A stretch of DNA of 64,000 bases from Caenorhabditis elegans (GCF_000002985.6 NC_003280.10:8118501-8182500); one strand, 5' to 3'; positions 26,262 through 38,861 are shown, counted from the first letter of the stretch. Made by a program: numbers and translations. Notes: generated from the letters alone by a model not told the origin.

Positions 26262-28650
26262 ATGAGCGACAACACTGCGATCTTGCTTCAAGCTATGCGA
26301 ATGGGTGGCGCATTGCCTCCTGAAATTGTAGACTACATGTATCGCAATGGAGCTTTTCTTCTTTTTCTGGGATTTCCGCAGGCTTCAGAGTTCGGTATTG
26401 ACTACAAATCATGGAAGACGGGAGAAAAGTTCATGGGTCTGAAAATGATTCCGCCTGGAGTTCATTTTGTTTATTGCAGCATTAAATCTGCTCCAAGAAT
26501 TGGTTAGATAGCGACAATATTACATTTTGTGAAACATTTTACTTTCAGGATTCTTTCATAACTTCAAAGCTGGGGAAATTTTGGTAAAGAAATGGAACAC
26601 AGAGAGTGAAACATTTGAAGATGAAGAAGTTCCAACTGATGTAACTATTTAAATTCATAAATTCTATGTCGTAGTATGTTTTCAGCAAATCTCTGAAAAG
26701 AAGCGTCAACTGAAGAATATGGATTCATCACTAGCCCCCTATCCATATGAAAACTATAGAAGCTGGTATGGTCTTACTGATTTTATCACGGCCGACACTG
26801 TCGAAAGAATTCATCCCATACTTGGTCGTATCACTTCACAAGCAGAGCTCGTCAGCCTTGAGACTGAGTTCATGGAAAATGCAGAAAAAGAGCACAAAGA
26901 CAGTCATTTTCGAAATCGAGTGGATCGAGAGAATCCAGTTCGGACGAGATTCACAGATCAGCATGGATTACCGATTATGAAGATTCGAGAGGGATACGAA
27001 ATTCGATTCCAAGATATACCACCTCTCACGGTAAATTTTTTTTCGTTTTTGCTTTAAAAATATAAATTTTCGAGTTATGAGAAAAGTTTTAAAATTAGTT
27101 TTTTTATATTACCCAGACACAGTGTTGCGATTTTTGTGCCTAAAATTATTATCCGGGGTCAACACCAGGGCTGAGCAGCCGCCCAAAAAAAATCGGCGAT
27201 CGGCGATCACAAATTGCCAAAAAAAAATCGGCGATCGCCGATTGCCGATCAGTGTGCGTCTAATTTTTTTCAATTTTAAAATCCTAATTTTAAGAGCTCT
27301 TTCAAATAATTTTTTATAAAAACAGGAATATTAGGCAACGAAAAGCACTCCTTGATACCTTAAAATTCGAAAAGTAGTGAAAAATAGTCCGAAAATATAC
27401 CTTCTTCCTTCTTCAGAGGGGTCTATCTTGGACTATAAAATTTCATCGGCGATCGCCGAAAAATCACGAAAATCGCCGATCGCCGATTGCCGCTCACCCC
27501 TGGTCAACACGACAAATTTTTGTTGAATCCTTTTAAAGAGTACTGTACTTTCGAACTCGTTTCTTCGGAATTTTCATCGATTTGTCATAGTTTTTCGATG
27601 AAATTTTTTATCTACTGAAAATCGTAAGAAAGATTATGCAAAATCGACGAAATTTCTGCAGCTTGTAATTCAATCGCACTTTCCAAAAAATTTGTCGTGT
27701 CGAGACCGGATACTGTATCGGATTTTCTAAACAAAAAAAACCTGAAATTTCGCGCATGGGTAACATCTATAAATATGCTATATTCAAAAGGTTTCTTTTT
27801 AAAAACATCTTAGTATCCATTGAACACGATATTACATAGCTAAATATTTAAATTATTTTCATTTAATGTCGGAACCAGTAAAAAAGTTGATTTGAAATAC
27901 TAATTCCTGTATGAGTAATTTTTTTAATGAAATTTACAATAATTCCAGTTTTGTCGAAAAACTTATTTCTAAAAAAAAATTTTATAATGCTTTTTAAAGT
28001 TTAATGTTGTTTTTTTTCTTTGAGAAAAAAATTATCAGAGTTCCGAATTCCATGGGAAATTGCTTGAAATATGGCAAATCTATTTAGTTTTCTGTCTTGT
28101 AATAAAAAAATAAAATTGTTTTTTCTAAAAATGTATTTAAAAATAAATATAAAAATATTTCAGGTTAGCCAGAATCGAGTAGGAATTGAATATTCTGATC
28201 GTCTTTACCGTCTTCTTCGCGCTCTCGGTGGTGATTGGAAGCAATTGCTGGCTGAAATGCAAATTGCATTTGTTTGTTTTCTGCAGGGACAAGTTTTTGA
28301 AGGATTCGAGCAATGGAAACGAATTATTCATTTGATGTCGTGTTGTCCAAATTCATTAGGCTCTGAGAAAGAGTTGTTCATGTCATTTATCAGAGTAAGA
28401 ACATACGGAACACAATTAGAAAATACTTCAAATACATAAATTACAGGTTCTCTTCTTCCAACTCAAAGAATGCCCCACTGACTTTTTCGTCGATATTGTT
28501 TCTCGTGACAACTTTTTGACAACTACTCTCTCAATGTTGTTCGCCAACGTCCGAGACTCTGCACACGCCGGTGATGATTTGAAAAAGAAGACTGCCCAAT
28601 TCAAACAGTATCTCACGAATCAATTCAAGTGGGATTTCAATTGTGATTAA
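26262..28650 (+). CDS. AAR2-family U5 snRNP assembly factor
   Basis: AAR2 chaperones Prp8 and holds back Brr2 during U5 snRNP maturation. Exons: 26262-26502, 26549-26640, 26686-27030, 28164-28394, 28447-28650, total 370 aa, near the roughly 384 aa of human AAR2. The N-terminal half has the family words FLLFLGFPQASEFGIDYKSW and FMGLKMIPPGVHFVYCS. The middle has NYRSWYGLTDFI and the C-terminal half SDRLYRLLRALGGDWKQLLAE and LGEMQIAFVCFL-type helices. The ATG follows directly on an acceptor (GTTTTAG|ATG), as expected for trans-splicing of a downstream operon gene. The third intron, 1.1 kb, is enlarged by repeats including a hAT-like MITE. Confidence 0.92.
27110..27720 (+). repeat. dispersed repeat block split by a MITE
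   Basis: The block at 27110-27157 (TTACCCAGACA...GCGATTTTTGTGCC) resumes after the MITE with TTTTAAAGAGTACTGTACTT at about 27530 and ends TTTGTCGTGTCGAGACCGG at about 27690-27710. The same order of words occurs uninterrupted at 4737-4850 in the ire-1 intron. Confidence 0.6.
27166..27502. mobile_element. hAT-like MITE with 8-bp target-site duplication
   Basis: A 337-bp non-coding element. Ends are inverted repeats CAGGGCTGAGCAGC and, reading in from the right, CAGGGGTGAGCGGC (12 of 14 match). It is flanked on both sides by GTCAACAC (27158-27165 and 27503-27510). An 8-bp duplication with CAGGG ends is the hAT pattern. Inner arms are runs of the GGCGATC/GATCGCC unit, which is itself palindromic. 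No transposase, so it is non-autonomous. Confidence 0.85.
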
Positions 28651-28862
28651 TATGAAGATCTCTCGTGGAAAATTGCATCTCAATTTAAATATTTTTTTTT
28701 AATTGGTTTATTGTAAAAAAAGAATTTTGAAAATACAAAGGCACTGGGTATTTAGAAAGAAAACGTGAACCAATTTCAGAGGTTGGGGGATCACAAGCAT
28801 CTAAAGCCCTAACAAAAAAATGAAGTAGTAAAATATAGGTCATGATTTGGAAGAAGATCAAT

Positions 28863-31515
28863 TCAATTAGATAATGGAGTATTTAAGTGAAGCATTAATG
28901 ACTGATCAATTAATGGTTTCACATCTAAATCAATATCAGTTATCATTGGTTCACCATCACTACTACTTGATGTAGATGTTTCTGAAGAATTATCTGCAAG
29001 TAATCCTGAACATTGTGCAAGTTCCTGAGCATGCTGCATTGCCAAATGAATGAACAGAAGATCTGTGGAGTGAGTGGAGAACGGGCACAATGAGCATTGA
29101 ATCGGAATATTTCCAGCTGGATTTGTTGGAGCAAAGATTGAGGAAACATTCGGATCAATGACGTCAGTAGTCATTGTTGGAACAATTTTCTTTCTGAAAT
29201 TTGGAAGATATCTTCATTTCATTTGTCTCAACTGATCGCCCAACCAAAAATCTTCGTGTTTTTCCCCCCAACTACTACTACTTCCCCGTTCTGTTACTAT
29301 CCGAAAAAATCCAGTTTTTTCTTGTCTTCCGAATTCACTCGTTCCGATATATTTTCAGTAAAAACTGAAAACATAGCGCGTGCGAAGATAGACTATAAAC
29401 AAACATCGCGAAAATTAAAGATGACTTTAAAAGTTTGAAGGGAACCAAAGTTTTCGATACAAGATGGAAGGATTTTCTGAATAAAACAGATTACCAACCC
29501 AGAATACGGTGCCCGGTCTCGACACGGAAATGTTTTGTTAACTGAGAAAATTTGTGTGCCTTTGAAGACAATACTGTAATTGTTAAAACTTGTTAAAATA
29601 TAAATTTTAGACAAATTCAATATTTTGTTCTTAGGGTTTTTAGTGAGAAAATGTTGATTCCCATGAGCTATAAGGTAAAAATTAAAATCAGAATTAGATT
29701 CACCAGACACCTATTAGGGGGTTTTATTGGATTTTCGCAGGCTCTCTCATTCCGAAAAGTACATTCCCGACTAGTCAATAAATGCACCGTACAATAGACC
29801 CCAATTAGGTTGTTAACATTTCCCAACATCCGAAATTCAAAAAATCTACAGTAACCTACTTGCTCTGTGCTCTTTTCAATGCGCCTGGTGTGCCACCACT
29901 TGTCCCATCGGTTTCGTGTCGAGCAATATGTTTTTCCAACATTGCAGGACTTTTTGAGACGTGTCTACAGAATGGACACTTTCGAGAACCTGGAATGAAT
30001 AAGATAAATGGTAAAAATTAGAAACTGGAGCTCACCTAAATCAATATTTTCCGGAAGAGGAATGTGATGACGATAATATTTATGAAAATGAATATATCTT
30101 GCTTCACGAGTTGAAAAGTTACATCCATTTTCTTCACATTTAATTGGTGGATTTCTATGATAAATGGTAACATGATATGAAACTGAATTGTACCGTCCAT
30201 AGATCTTTCGGCATACAGTGCACATAAATCCGCCATCAACTTTTTCAATATATTTCTTATTTCGACACCATCCTTCTTTATCATCATTTGGTACAATCTT
30301 TTCAAGATCAGTTGTTGGTGGAGTTGATGTTGAATTAGCACGTGGTGAACTTCCTTCTGATTGTGTTCTACTATTCTCTGTATCCGATTGTGGTGAAAAT
30401 GGCAGACTTGGTGTACCAGTTGTATTTCCAAAAAGTGCACTGAAGAATGGATTACTCCATAAACTGATCATACTGGACAAATAGTTTTGAATTGGCGGTG
30501 AGGTGTACTGTAGGAAAGGATTTGAATTCAAAGGTACACTTTGTGAGCAATTCAGTATATTGGCTAGATTTAAAGGCAATGGAGCAACTGCTGACATGAT
30601 TTTTGGCTCCAGACTCGATATTTGACAATGACGAGATACCGCGAGAACCTGAAAATAAAAGTAAAATCGTAAATCGTCAAAAAATTTAATTTATAGAGAA
30701 AACTCCAATCAAAAAACTCCAATCAACTTTGATTTTCGAATTAGGCTTAAAAATTGGTATATTTTTTGACAGGATTTTATTTAGAACCTGAAATTCTAGG
30801 ATTTCAAAAGTTGCTACCTTATAAAACCATTTCGGATTTTTACAGATTTTAGAGCATATCTGTTATACCTTCATAGTGATTTTTATTTATTTTCAAGAAT
30901 TTTCTATCAGAGATTTCATCTAAATCAATTTATTTACGCACGAACTCTTGTTCAAAAATCACGCGGAACTAAAAGTGAAATGACGAATCCCCGTAATAGT
31001 GATTTCTAGAAACATCATTCATTACTACTCCCGCCTGTCCAACTTGAAAATATTGTTATCAACGTCGTGTTTTTTCAAAATATTACTGTATTAGAACCTA
31101 ATTCTGTTTACTTTGGGAACTGCTCTCACCTCATTCGCTGCGACACTTTTCATTTTTATATCACCAGTGTATAACGCTTCCAGTATCACTTTGAATGCGG
31201 CAAGGGCGTTTGGGAACGCTGTTAGATCCAAACTGATTGAAATGACGTCATCTGATGATGTGGAAGATGTGGTAGATGTGCTTGATGACGTGGCATCCTG
31301 GAGCAATTGCTGGAAGAGGGGAGAGAATGTTGAAAGGACTAGACGATGGGCAAACACTGATTCTTCTGGAAATTGAACCCTAGTCTCAAATGATTTAATA
31401 TAATTTTACCTTCTGATTTATTATTTTTTGTGGAATACAAGACTCGAATTTTGGCATCATAATCAGTTTTAATTGATGATTCCGATGGACTAGGACTTTG
31501 GTTATCTTCCTCCAT
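28863..31515 (-). CDS. BTB-domain protein with four C2H2 zinc fingers
   Basis: Probable DNA-binding regulator; I recognise the architecture but no characterised orthologue (I believe this is F10B5.3). Exons: 31515-31410, 31365-31130, 30648-30036, 29989-29860, 29193-28863, total 471 aa. The N-terminal BTB fold shows YDAKIRVLYS, ESVFAHRLVLSTFSPLFQ and LEALYTGDIKM, ending NEVLAVSRHCQI, and is interrupted by a Ser/Thr-rich loop. The fingers are FMCTVCRKIYGRYNSVSYH..H, IKCEENGCNFSTREARYIHF, RKCPFCRHVSKSPAML..H..H and IQCSLCPFSTHSTDLLFIH. The first intron is only 44 nt. The last 35 residues are acidic. Convergent with the AAR2 gene. Confidence 0.88.
29505..29575 (-). repeat. dispersed repeat copy in intron of the BTB-ZF gene
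   Basis: Inverted copy of the family: + strand reads TACGGTGCCCGGTCTCGACA, then TTGTGTGCCTTTGAAGACAA and TACTGTAA. Confidence 0.55.
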
Positions 31516-34500
31516 TTGATATCACCGAATCTGAAAAAATCAAATAAAATACGAGGAATGTTCAGATTACGTAAAACAAAAGGGAAAGTGACCGTGTTAT
31601 GGTTGAGCACCACGAGGGGAAGAGCCAAAACTTGTAGGCGGGGCCATAGATGAGGTGAACAGTAAAGAAGAGATGCCGGCGGTAAAGGTGAGAAATGAGG
31701 GAAAGTTGTTTTGAGCAACAATAAGTAATATTTAAAACCGGAAGAACTGTTCCATTTTTTGAAAACGTTTAATAGTGAGACTTACATGTGGTCTGTATGA
31801 ATGAAGTACAACAACGTTTGAGCAGAAGATTTCAGTGATTCTTTTAAAAACCTTATTTCGGCAAATATGTGTTTATTAATTTGTAAAATTACTTTAAAAT
31901 GCGCAATTATGATATATCTCATAAACTTCTTGCTAGAGTAATTATAAGGTAAGGAAAACAACCGACATCTGCGAAAAAAACGCACTGAAGCACTGTTCTG
32001 AGAGTTGAGCCAAAAGTTTTTCTGGCGATTTATTTTGAGCATACTCTTTCTAATTTCATAAATCGCGATTTGAAATCCGGGACTACTTTCCCTGTCTTTC
32101 CTTCTTATACATAAATACAGTTATTAGAATGCTTCCAAATTTGTTCCAACCTACTTTTTGGTTACTTAGCAAATTTTCTCCATACATTTTGCTCATTTCA
32201 TTTTTGTGAAATGTTTTACAAAAATGATAATGCGTAATAAGGGAATTTACAAGTTGCGCAACAGTGATCTATGAGAACTTCTTGAAATTTGTCAAGTATC
32301 TTATAAATCAATAAAACGTAGAATTCGGACAGCATGGAGGTCGGAGTACACCTTTTTTCAACCTGTTTTTCAGGTGTCTCGATTCGAAAAACACACTTAG
32401 AATTGTCTTTGATCGTGAATGATAAGAAATTAAATGTCTTTCTAGTATTTGGAAACCTCTTACTGTATTCATATTCTCACAATGACCTCATTATGTTTTT
32501 GTTTTTAGAGGTCCCTGGCTCCGGTCGGTACGGTAGGCTTTTCCTCTTTTTTCCTGAGTCATCTCACATTGTCAAAGGTCTCATGATATTTGCTCAGTCT
32601 ATCGTTTCTACAGTAACAAGAAAAAAAACTTCAAAAATTTTGAAAATGGAAGAATTACAGCAACTCAGCATTCAACACATGTTCGCTATACTGATTTGCC
32701 AAAACAGTTCGCAGTTATCATTTTCCCATGTTGGGTGGGGTAATACAACTTGAACAAAATAAACTAAACTTCTGTAGTGATAAGGTTTTTTTAAGAGCTT
32801 GTTTTGAAATTTCTGAAAAAAACAAATATGCAAGAAAGTGATAGTAACGGAGAATCATTAATTGACCATTTTGAGAAGTGAAGTTGAGTATTTTGATATC
32901 AAAAAACAAAAGATAGTTTCCATTTGTCTTTCTTATTATCAAGTTTGAAATTTTATACACCAAAATGTTAAGCGAGACCTTAAAAAAGAAAAATGTACCC
33001 TTTCATTTTTCTAGAACTTTTTTAAAATTTGGTAACAGTGAAAACAAAAGAGTTGGAAGCAGCCAGACTCAATATGCTGGTTTATAAGATCAAGCTTAAT
33101 GTACTCTAGGTTTGACAGGATCTACGTTTTTTTTTAAATTTTTGTCAAGAAAACGGTATCGTATTTCCTTTATTAGTAGTAATACAATTAGGACAATTCA
33201 TTTTCTGTTGTAACTAGTGAATACCAAAATACTATAATTCTCAAAACAAATACTGAAACCAACAATCTGAAATTCAAAAAGAAAAACCAAAACATACATT
33301 TCGAAATTTTCTTAAAATGATCGAAGACATGGCCATCGGCGGCCGAAATAAAAAGTGGGCGGTCCATTAATTACTGACCCACCGAGAGTGGTAGAGTAGG
33401 CAGGGAGATTATTTGAATTGGTTCCAAAATGTAAAGTGTAAAAGTGTAGAGTAATAACAGAAAAAACTGGATTTCATTTCTCTTCGTAGTATTTTTTTTA
33501 AAGAAATCAAAATAAAAATGAAAGACAAGTGTTTGTCTGTGAACACCGGTTTTCAAGTTTTCAGCGTTAGTTCCTGATTCTCAAATGTTTCAGATAATGA
33601 TCTTGAAGATTTCGAACTGATACATAGAGTCATCACAATGAGAGCTGTACTCATCATATCATAAAAAGAGATTTTTGAATTTAAAATCTAAACTAACTGC
33701 GCCTACAGCTTTTATCGTTTAATTTTGAAAACATGTATACTGATTTGTGTAATATAATTAATCAAAAATTGAGAGCTAGATCAAACTAGATAAAATTATA
33801 TGAGTTTACTTGCAATTCGATGTTTTATGAATCAAAAGACTTTTAAAGTTCTTAACACTGGAAAGGTAAACATGACATCCTAAAAAGACTAGTCTAGTAA
33901 GTTCAAAATCTAGAAACTGACTTCTACCTAGCCTAGATGATTAAGTGGAATAATGTTGATTTCTGTTAATTTGAGTTAGGACACATACTTTGCAAAATGA
34001 TGTTGGCTACCGTAATCCTTAACAAAAAGCAACACAAAGCATTCTAACTCGCGTACTAAAAGAATTTCTAGAAAACCATAAAGAACTAATTCTCTCTTTT
34101 TTCATTTGTTATGCGCGTAAATGTTTCAAATTGAGCCTCCTCCATATATTCTTGTATATGTGGGTACTTAAAAAATGAGTCACCTTCAGGATGTTCGATT
34201 TTTGCATTTATGGAGTCAACCTAGAATCTTTGAAAAAATCTAGAATTGTCTTAGACAAAAAACTCAAATCCTACCGAGATTTAGGTAAGACATGATTTGA
34301 CCCAAACGGAAATGGAAAACGGATAAACTGAGGCACTCGGAGCCAGGAGGCAACACACAAATTGAGCCCCCGAGAAGCTCATTTCAAGGTTTCCGCGAAA
34401 TTCAATTTCGTGGCCATGTTTGCCCATCATCATTCTGCTCTCTTTTTGCTCCTTTTACCCCCGTGTCACTGACCGCTCTCTTTCTTCTTTTTTTTCTTCG

Positions 34501-36270
34501 CATTTTCTTTTTCTTCTTCCTCTTCTTGTCCTTCCTTTTTTCATATTTCTTTTCTTTTCTCTTTCTTTGAGTCATTCCCTGTGTGTCTGTCTAGTCTTTC
34601 ACTACTTCTACAGTAACTTTACACAATGGATGTGTATTTGTGAGAGACATTAACAATGGAACGACGATGCAGGCAAAAGCAGCAAAAGAGCAAGAAAATA
34701 GAGAAATTATTGCAACGTGGAAAGGGCACAATCACACTGTCACCATTCAATGTTTACGGTAGGAAAGGCACCGATATTTGAATTTTTGAGAAACAGGAAG
34801 AGCAGGGCTCTCCGAGTTTAATGAATAAGGGAAAAATTGCACGCTCTCGGAAAGTAGCTGTCTCCAATATTCAGAGAAAAATTTAAAAACCAATCTCCTC
34901 TGAATATGCTTACGTTTTCCTGTAGATCCAAAAAGAATCTTTCAAAACCATATTTATTAACAAATACCAAACCTATTCTCTAGGTTTCTAGATTCGCCTT
35001 GTTGTAAGTCCACGTGGCTTTTCACACAACTTTCTGAAATGTTTCTTTACAGTAGATCGTGTGCTACGTATTTTTATTTCTTCCATGCCAATATGTTGGT
35101 CATCAAAAAACGAACAAGAAATGGTATAGCAGAAGCAGACGAAAAACAAGTTTAATGTACTACTACTACTACTTCTGCTACATTAAACTGAAACCATTCT
35201 CTCGCATTTCATCTATTTTTCGCAACATCAAAAACTTCAAAATAATTCTACAGTCCCAACATTTCCAGCCAGTTTTTTCTCCCGTCAATTCGGTCAAAGC
35301 TCCTCTCGATAGCATCGTTTTTTTCAGATGTAACCTGTTTCAATGTTTTGACCAAAAAATTGGGTTTGTATTAATTGGACTACTTGAAAACTGTTCAAAA
35401 GTTGTTTTAAAGCTGGACGGTTCTACAATTCTTCGGTATTTTTTGAATAAAGTGGTCAGTGAAAAGGAGAAGATGTTTTAATTGTTATCTGACTCATTTT
35501 CTGACACGGGCGGCACTCTTTTCTGATCTCTTATTGTGTTTGATTTCACGCTTTCGGGTTGCCGCCGACGAGTAAAATTATTATTATTGCATGAGTGTGT
35601 TACTTTATGTTTATTTGAAATAAGAAAAAGGAAAATTGTGACAATCATGATGATGATGATGATGGGACGGAACATTTGAATGATGGGACAAGGAAAATCG
35701 AACGGAGAACAAATACATCACAGTGTCACTTTGTTTAGGTGGCTCATTAGTATATCAGGATAGTATGGATACAAACATTTGAAAAGTGTTACAGACAAAA
35801 GGATTACAGAGAAACAGACTAAAAAAATATGTGTCAATCAAAATTTGAAAGATGTTTAAAATGTTTGAATATGAGCTACTTGTGCATTACAAACCCACAC
35901 TAAACAATTGCATTGAAACCTTTAAAAAGAGTTTCGCGGGCTTGCTTGAATTTTTTAAACAGATATTTATTGAGGTTTTCTAAAATTATCTCAATTTTGA
36001 ACTATCATTGGAAAATCCCTGGGCATTTCTGACGTTCTTGTACCCAGGATTTCCCGGGGTTATCTGAAAATTATCTAAAATGTGTGGTTTTAATGTACAA
36101 GTACGGAAATGTTGACAGGTATGAAACTGAAATGATTATTAAATAAAGCTCCAAAAAGAGAGAGAGAGGGAGCAACCGAGATTGTTAGCGTTAAAAATAA
36201 TTATTGGGAAGTTTAGTTGTCGGATGATCTACCAGAAAGTTTTTTGGTTTTCTCTTAAAATAAAGGACAT
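31516..36270. other. 4.7-kb gene-poor region upstream of the BTB-ZF gene
   Basis: No firm gene apart from the candidate at 35675-35478. A pyrimidine-rich + strand tract runs from 34430 to 34570. The upstream regulatory region of the BTB-ZF gene and the 3' UTR of tub-1 probably lie here. A + frame at 32334-32753 (139 codons) has no recognisable features. Confidence 0.45.
35478..35675 (-). CDS. candidate 65-aa secreted or signal-anchored peptide
   Basis: Not recognised. Single exon. The N-terminus MFRPIIIIIMIVTIFLFLIS is a strong hydrophobic signal or anchor; the rest is very polar with basic sites (RRR at about residue 36, QKR near 53) and an acidic tail. The isoleucine run comes from an ATC repeat (ATCATCATCATC), so the hydrophobic stretch could be an accident of a microsatellite. 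Confidence 0.25.
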   Translation of the reverse strand: MFRPIIIIIMIVTIFLFLISNKHKVTHSCNNNNFTRRRQPESVKSNTIRDQKRVPPVSENESDNN

Positions 36271-38437
36271 TCATTCACATGCAAGTTTTCCGTGGAAACT
36301 TGTCATTGCAATTCCAAATGCTTGAACCGCCGACAGTGGATACCTAAAGTCCATTGTGAACTCATCATCTGAAATTCTACCAAACTGCATAACGATATAT
36401 TCAGGAGAACTTTGATGAATTATTTGAAAGTTTTTAACAGATGCTTGAGTGACTCTTCCATGGAAGTTTAGAACGTATGATTGAGTTTCTGAAATTCAAA
36501 TTTGTAAATTTGATTAATTATTTTCAATCTCACCATCGTTCCATTGTGGACTCTTATTGGATAATATTTTCAGAGAATCCAAATCATTGAGTCTATATCT
36601 CTCGAGTAATGTGTGTTTGTCCTGAATTGGACGAACCGGGCAACGAACTGCCGGTCTATTTTCAGTCGGAGGCTCAATTCCAGGCATAACAATTGTCATT
36701 TTTCGAGGGCCTTTAAATCCGAGAACATTTGTTTCCTGAAAGAGAAAATAATACTAATGAAGTATTTTCGAAACTCACATAAATAACGGCAGCAAGCTCT
36801 TGGCGGATAGCCGCGTGATTTGTAGTTTTCTTTGGATTTTGTCCAGAATCATATACTGTGAATTGAGTTCCTAGAGCGTTTGACCTAACTTTTGCACAGT
36901 ATCCCTCTCCTTCACGAGATAAGTTTGTTGGATCTGTACTGAGTAAATAGTTTGCTGTAGTACTCTTCTTCCGTTTTCTAGCAGCCAATAAGAAAATCTT
37001 TTGCCGTTTATCCGTGTCAAACTCTTCCAAATGAAGAAAATACGTAGGAAACATTCCCTTATCAACTCCACTTTTTTGGCGAGTTATTGAGCATTTATAA
37101 AGACAATGCTCCACTGCTGGATCTTCAACAAATCTGAAATTGTAACATGTACATCGTCAAATGCGCCATTCTCTAACATACTTAGCCAAGTTATTCTTAA
37201 TAAAATTATAATCAGGGAGTACTTCACTTGGAATCCTATCAGCCACTACATCAGTGTTCCATGGACTATCAGCATAACTTCTCTTATCTTCATCCTCATC
37301 ATCAGATACAACACACGAAGTTAAATTTACTTTTGAGAGTTTTGCATTGATGTCATTATCAGGATAATCACCGATTGAGCTGAAATAGCTTGGAAATTGG
37401 AAAAATTATTAAAATCAGGAAAAGTCGGTGAAATTAAAAAATTACTGCTGCATCGAGCTTATTTTTCTTGAAAATAGGGTTAATACAACTTCATTTGATA
37501 TACTGATTAACTCACATGAGTGACTCTTGAACTTGCTGTGGCTGTTGACGTGGCATCGACTGCATACGTGGTTGAGCAATTGGATCTTGAGTTGGAATTA
37601 ATGGAGTATTCATGCTCACAGAAACCGATGAGTTATCAGAAATGCTAAACGGCAACGAGTTGTCAAATGTTGGATAGTCTTTCATACTGGAAATATGTTT
37701 ATTTTTGAATTCTTTAATGATAGCTTTAAAGCTTTTCGAATTCTGAAATGCCACACAAAGTTTTCCAAAACTAATTACTCCTTTCACTTTTTCAGTAACC
37801 AAACAATATTGTTTTCTGAATTCCCATGTGTTCAATTACGTAGGTAATTCTACATTTCTGCATCTGAAAATTGAGTTTCTGATAGAAAAATACGTAATAC
37901 TCTTTCGAAAAATAATTTTATCAAATATTAGAATTTTAGAAATCTTGAATAGGTTATAAGATACACTGGTTTTTTCACTGACAAACGTAGAGACTACAAT
38001 GCTGAACACATTTTTCTTTCTCTGGTACTAGACTTCTCTACACATCACCTTAGAACTTTTGATCAGCTATTTTGCAAACTTTCTTATGAAATTGTATTGG
38101 TCCATCGTATACTCTAATACATTGAAAAAGGATTCGTTATAATGACAATTACTGAGCTTCTTTTAGCTTTGCATTTGTCTTCAACTTTTTGTCTAACAAG
38201 TATAGTTGGTCCAAAAAAAAGAGTATGCACAAATGCCGAAAATTACTCTATTTGCACCTTAACTTCAACTTAAGAAAGAGTCTTCTAGAAAAGAACAAAC
38301 CTATTCATACTCATTGCTGTTGAAGTGGTTCTCACGCTTCCCGCACTTTGATGACGTTTTTGTTTTTGCTTGTCTTCGAGCATTTTTCGTTGTCTTTGCA
38401 AGTTCATTTCAATCCATTGTGAGTTAGTATCAGTCAT
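36271..38437 (-). CDS. tub-1: TUB-1, Tubby-family protein
   Basis: Phosphoinositide-binding adaptor needed for receptor traffic into sensory cilia; in worms it also affects chemotaxis, fat storage and lifespan. Exons: 38437-38301, 37686-37516, 37379-37182, 37133-36779, 36735-36534, 36488-36271, total 426 aa. The N-terminal half is polar and Gln/Ser-rich ([10 protein letters not shown]). The tubby barrel starts near [19 protein letters not shown] and includes [55 protein letters not shown] and ends [19 protein letters not shown]. The last residues are FHGKLACE, the family C-terminus. Shares an upstream region with tmem-138. Confidence 0.97.
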
Positions 38438-38606
38438 GATTACCTGGAAACTTTGAATAGTTTTTGAACTAAAAATGATTGGAAACAAGCCGATTATATT
38501 CTTAAATGAGGATAAGAGGAATGAAACAAAAAAACAAAAGCGGATTGATATCTTGACTCGAATACTGAAGAAGAGAGAAATGGGACTGAGAGAGCATTGG
38601 CTCCAC

Positions 38607-38620
38607 GTTGTCATGGAGAT
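38607..38620 (-). promoter_or_regulatory. X-box (DAF-19/RFX site) between tub-1 and tmem-138
   Basis: The minus strand reads ATCTCCATGACAAC, a 14-bp RFX half-site pair around a central AT, matching the worm X-box pattern and lying 170 bp upstream of the tub-1 ATG. It is 241 bp from the tmem-138 ATG. DAF-19 drives ciliary genes through such sites. Being nearly symmetrical it could serve both genes. Confidence 0.8.
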
Positions 38621-38684
38621 TTTGTGAGAGAAGGCGAAGAAAGAGTAAAGAGCCCCGTTCGAAGCGTGTGGTGTGTCAAAAGAT

Positions 38685-38713
38685 ATTGGCATCGTCTCCA
38701 AGACGACGCCAAT
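38685..38713. promoter_or_regulatory. 29-bp near-perfect palindrome in the tub-1/tmem-138 promoter
   Basis: Arms ATTGGCATCGTCT and AGACGACGCCAAT are reverse complements at 12 of 13 positions, separated by CCA. Both outer ends spell a CCAAT box (ATTGG / CCAAT) facing inward. No known worm factor is assigned here. Confidence 0.6.
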
Positions 38714-38861
38714 GCACCTTTTAATACTTTTTTCCTTTAGTGGCTCTGAAAAAGAGAGTTTAGACGATCAAAGATAACAATTAGAGCCGTTCATGCAAAA
38801 AATTTGAATTTTTTAAAATTTCAGCAGCTAAAGCAACATAAATGAATGTATAATTTTTAGC

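Noticed and set aside
32334-32753. 139-codon + strand open frame
   Set aside because: No codon bias, motif or convincing splice context; probably chance in AT-rich spacer.
33355-33365. 11-bp word GTGGGCGGTCC repeated exactly at 53286-53296
   Set aside because: An 11-bp match is expected by chance between two places in 64 kb.
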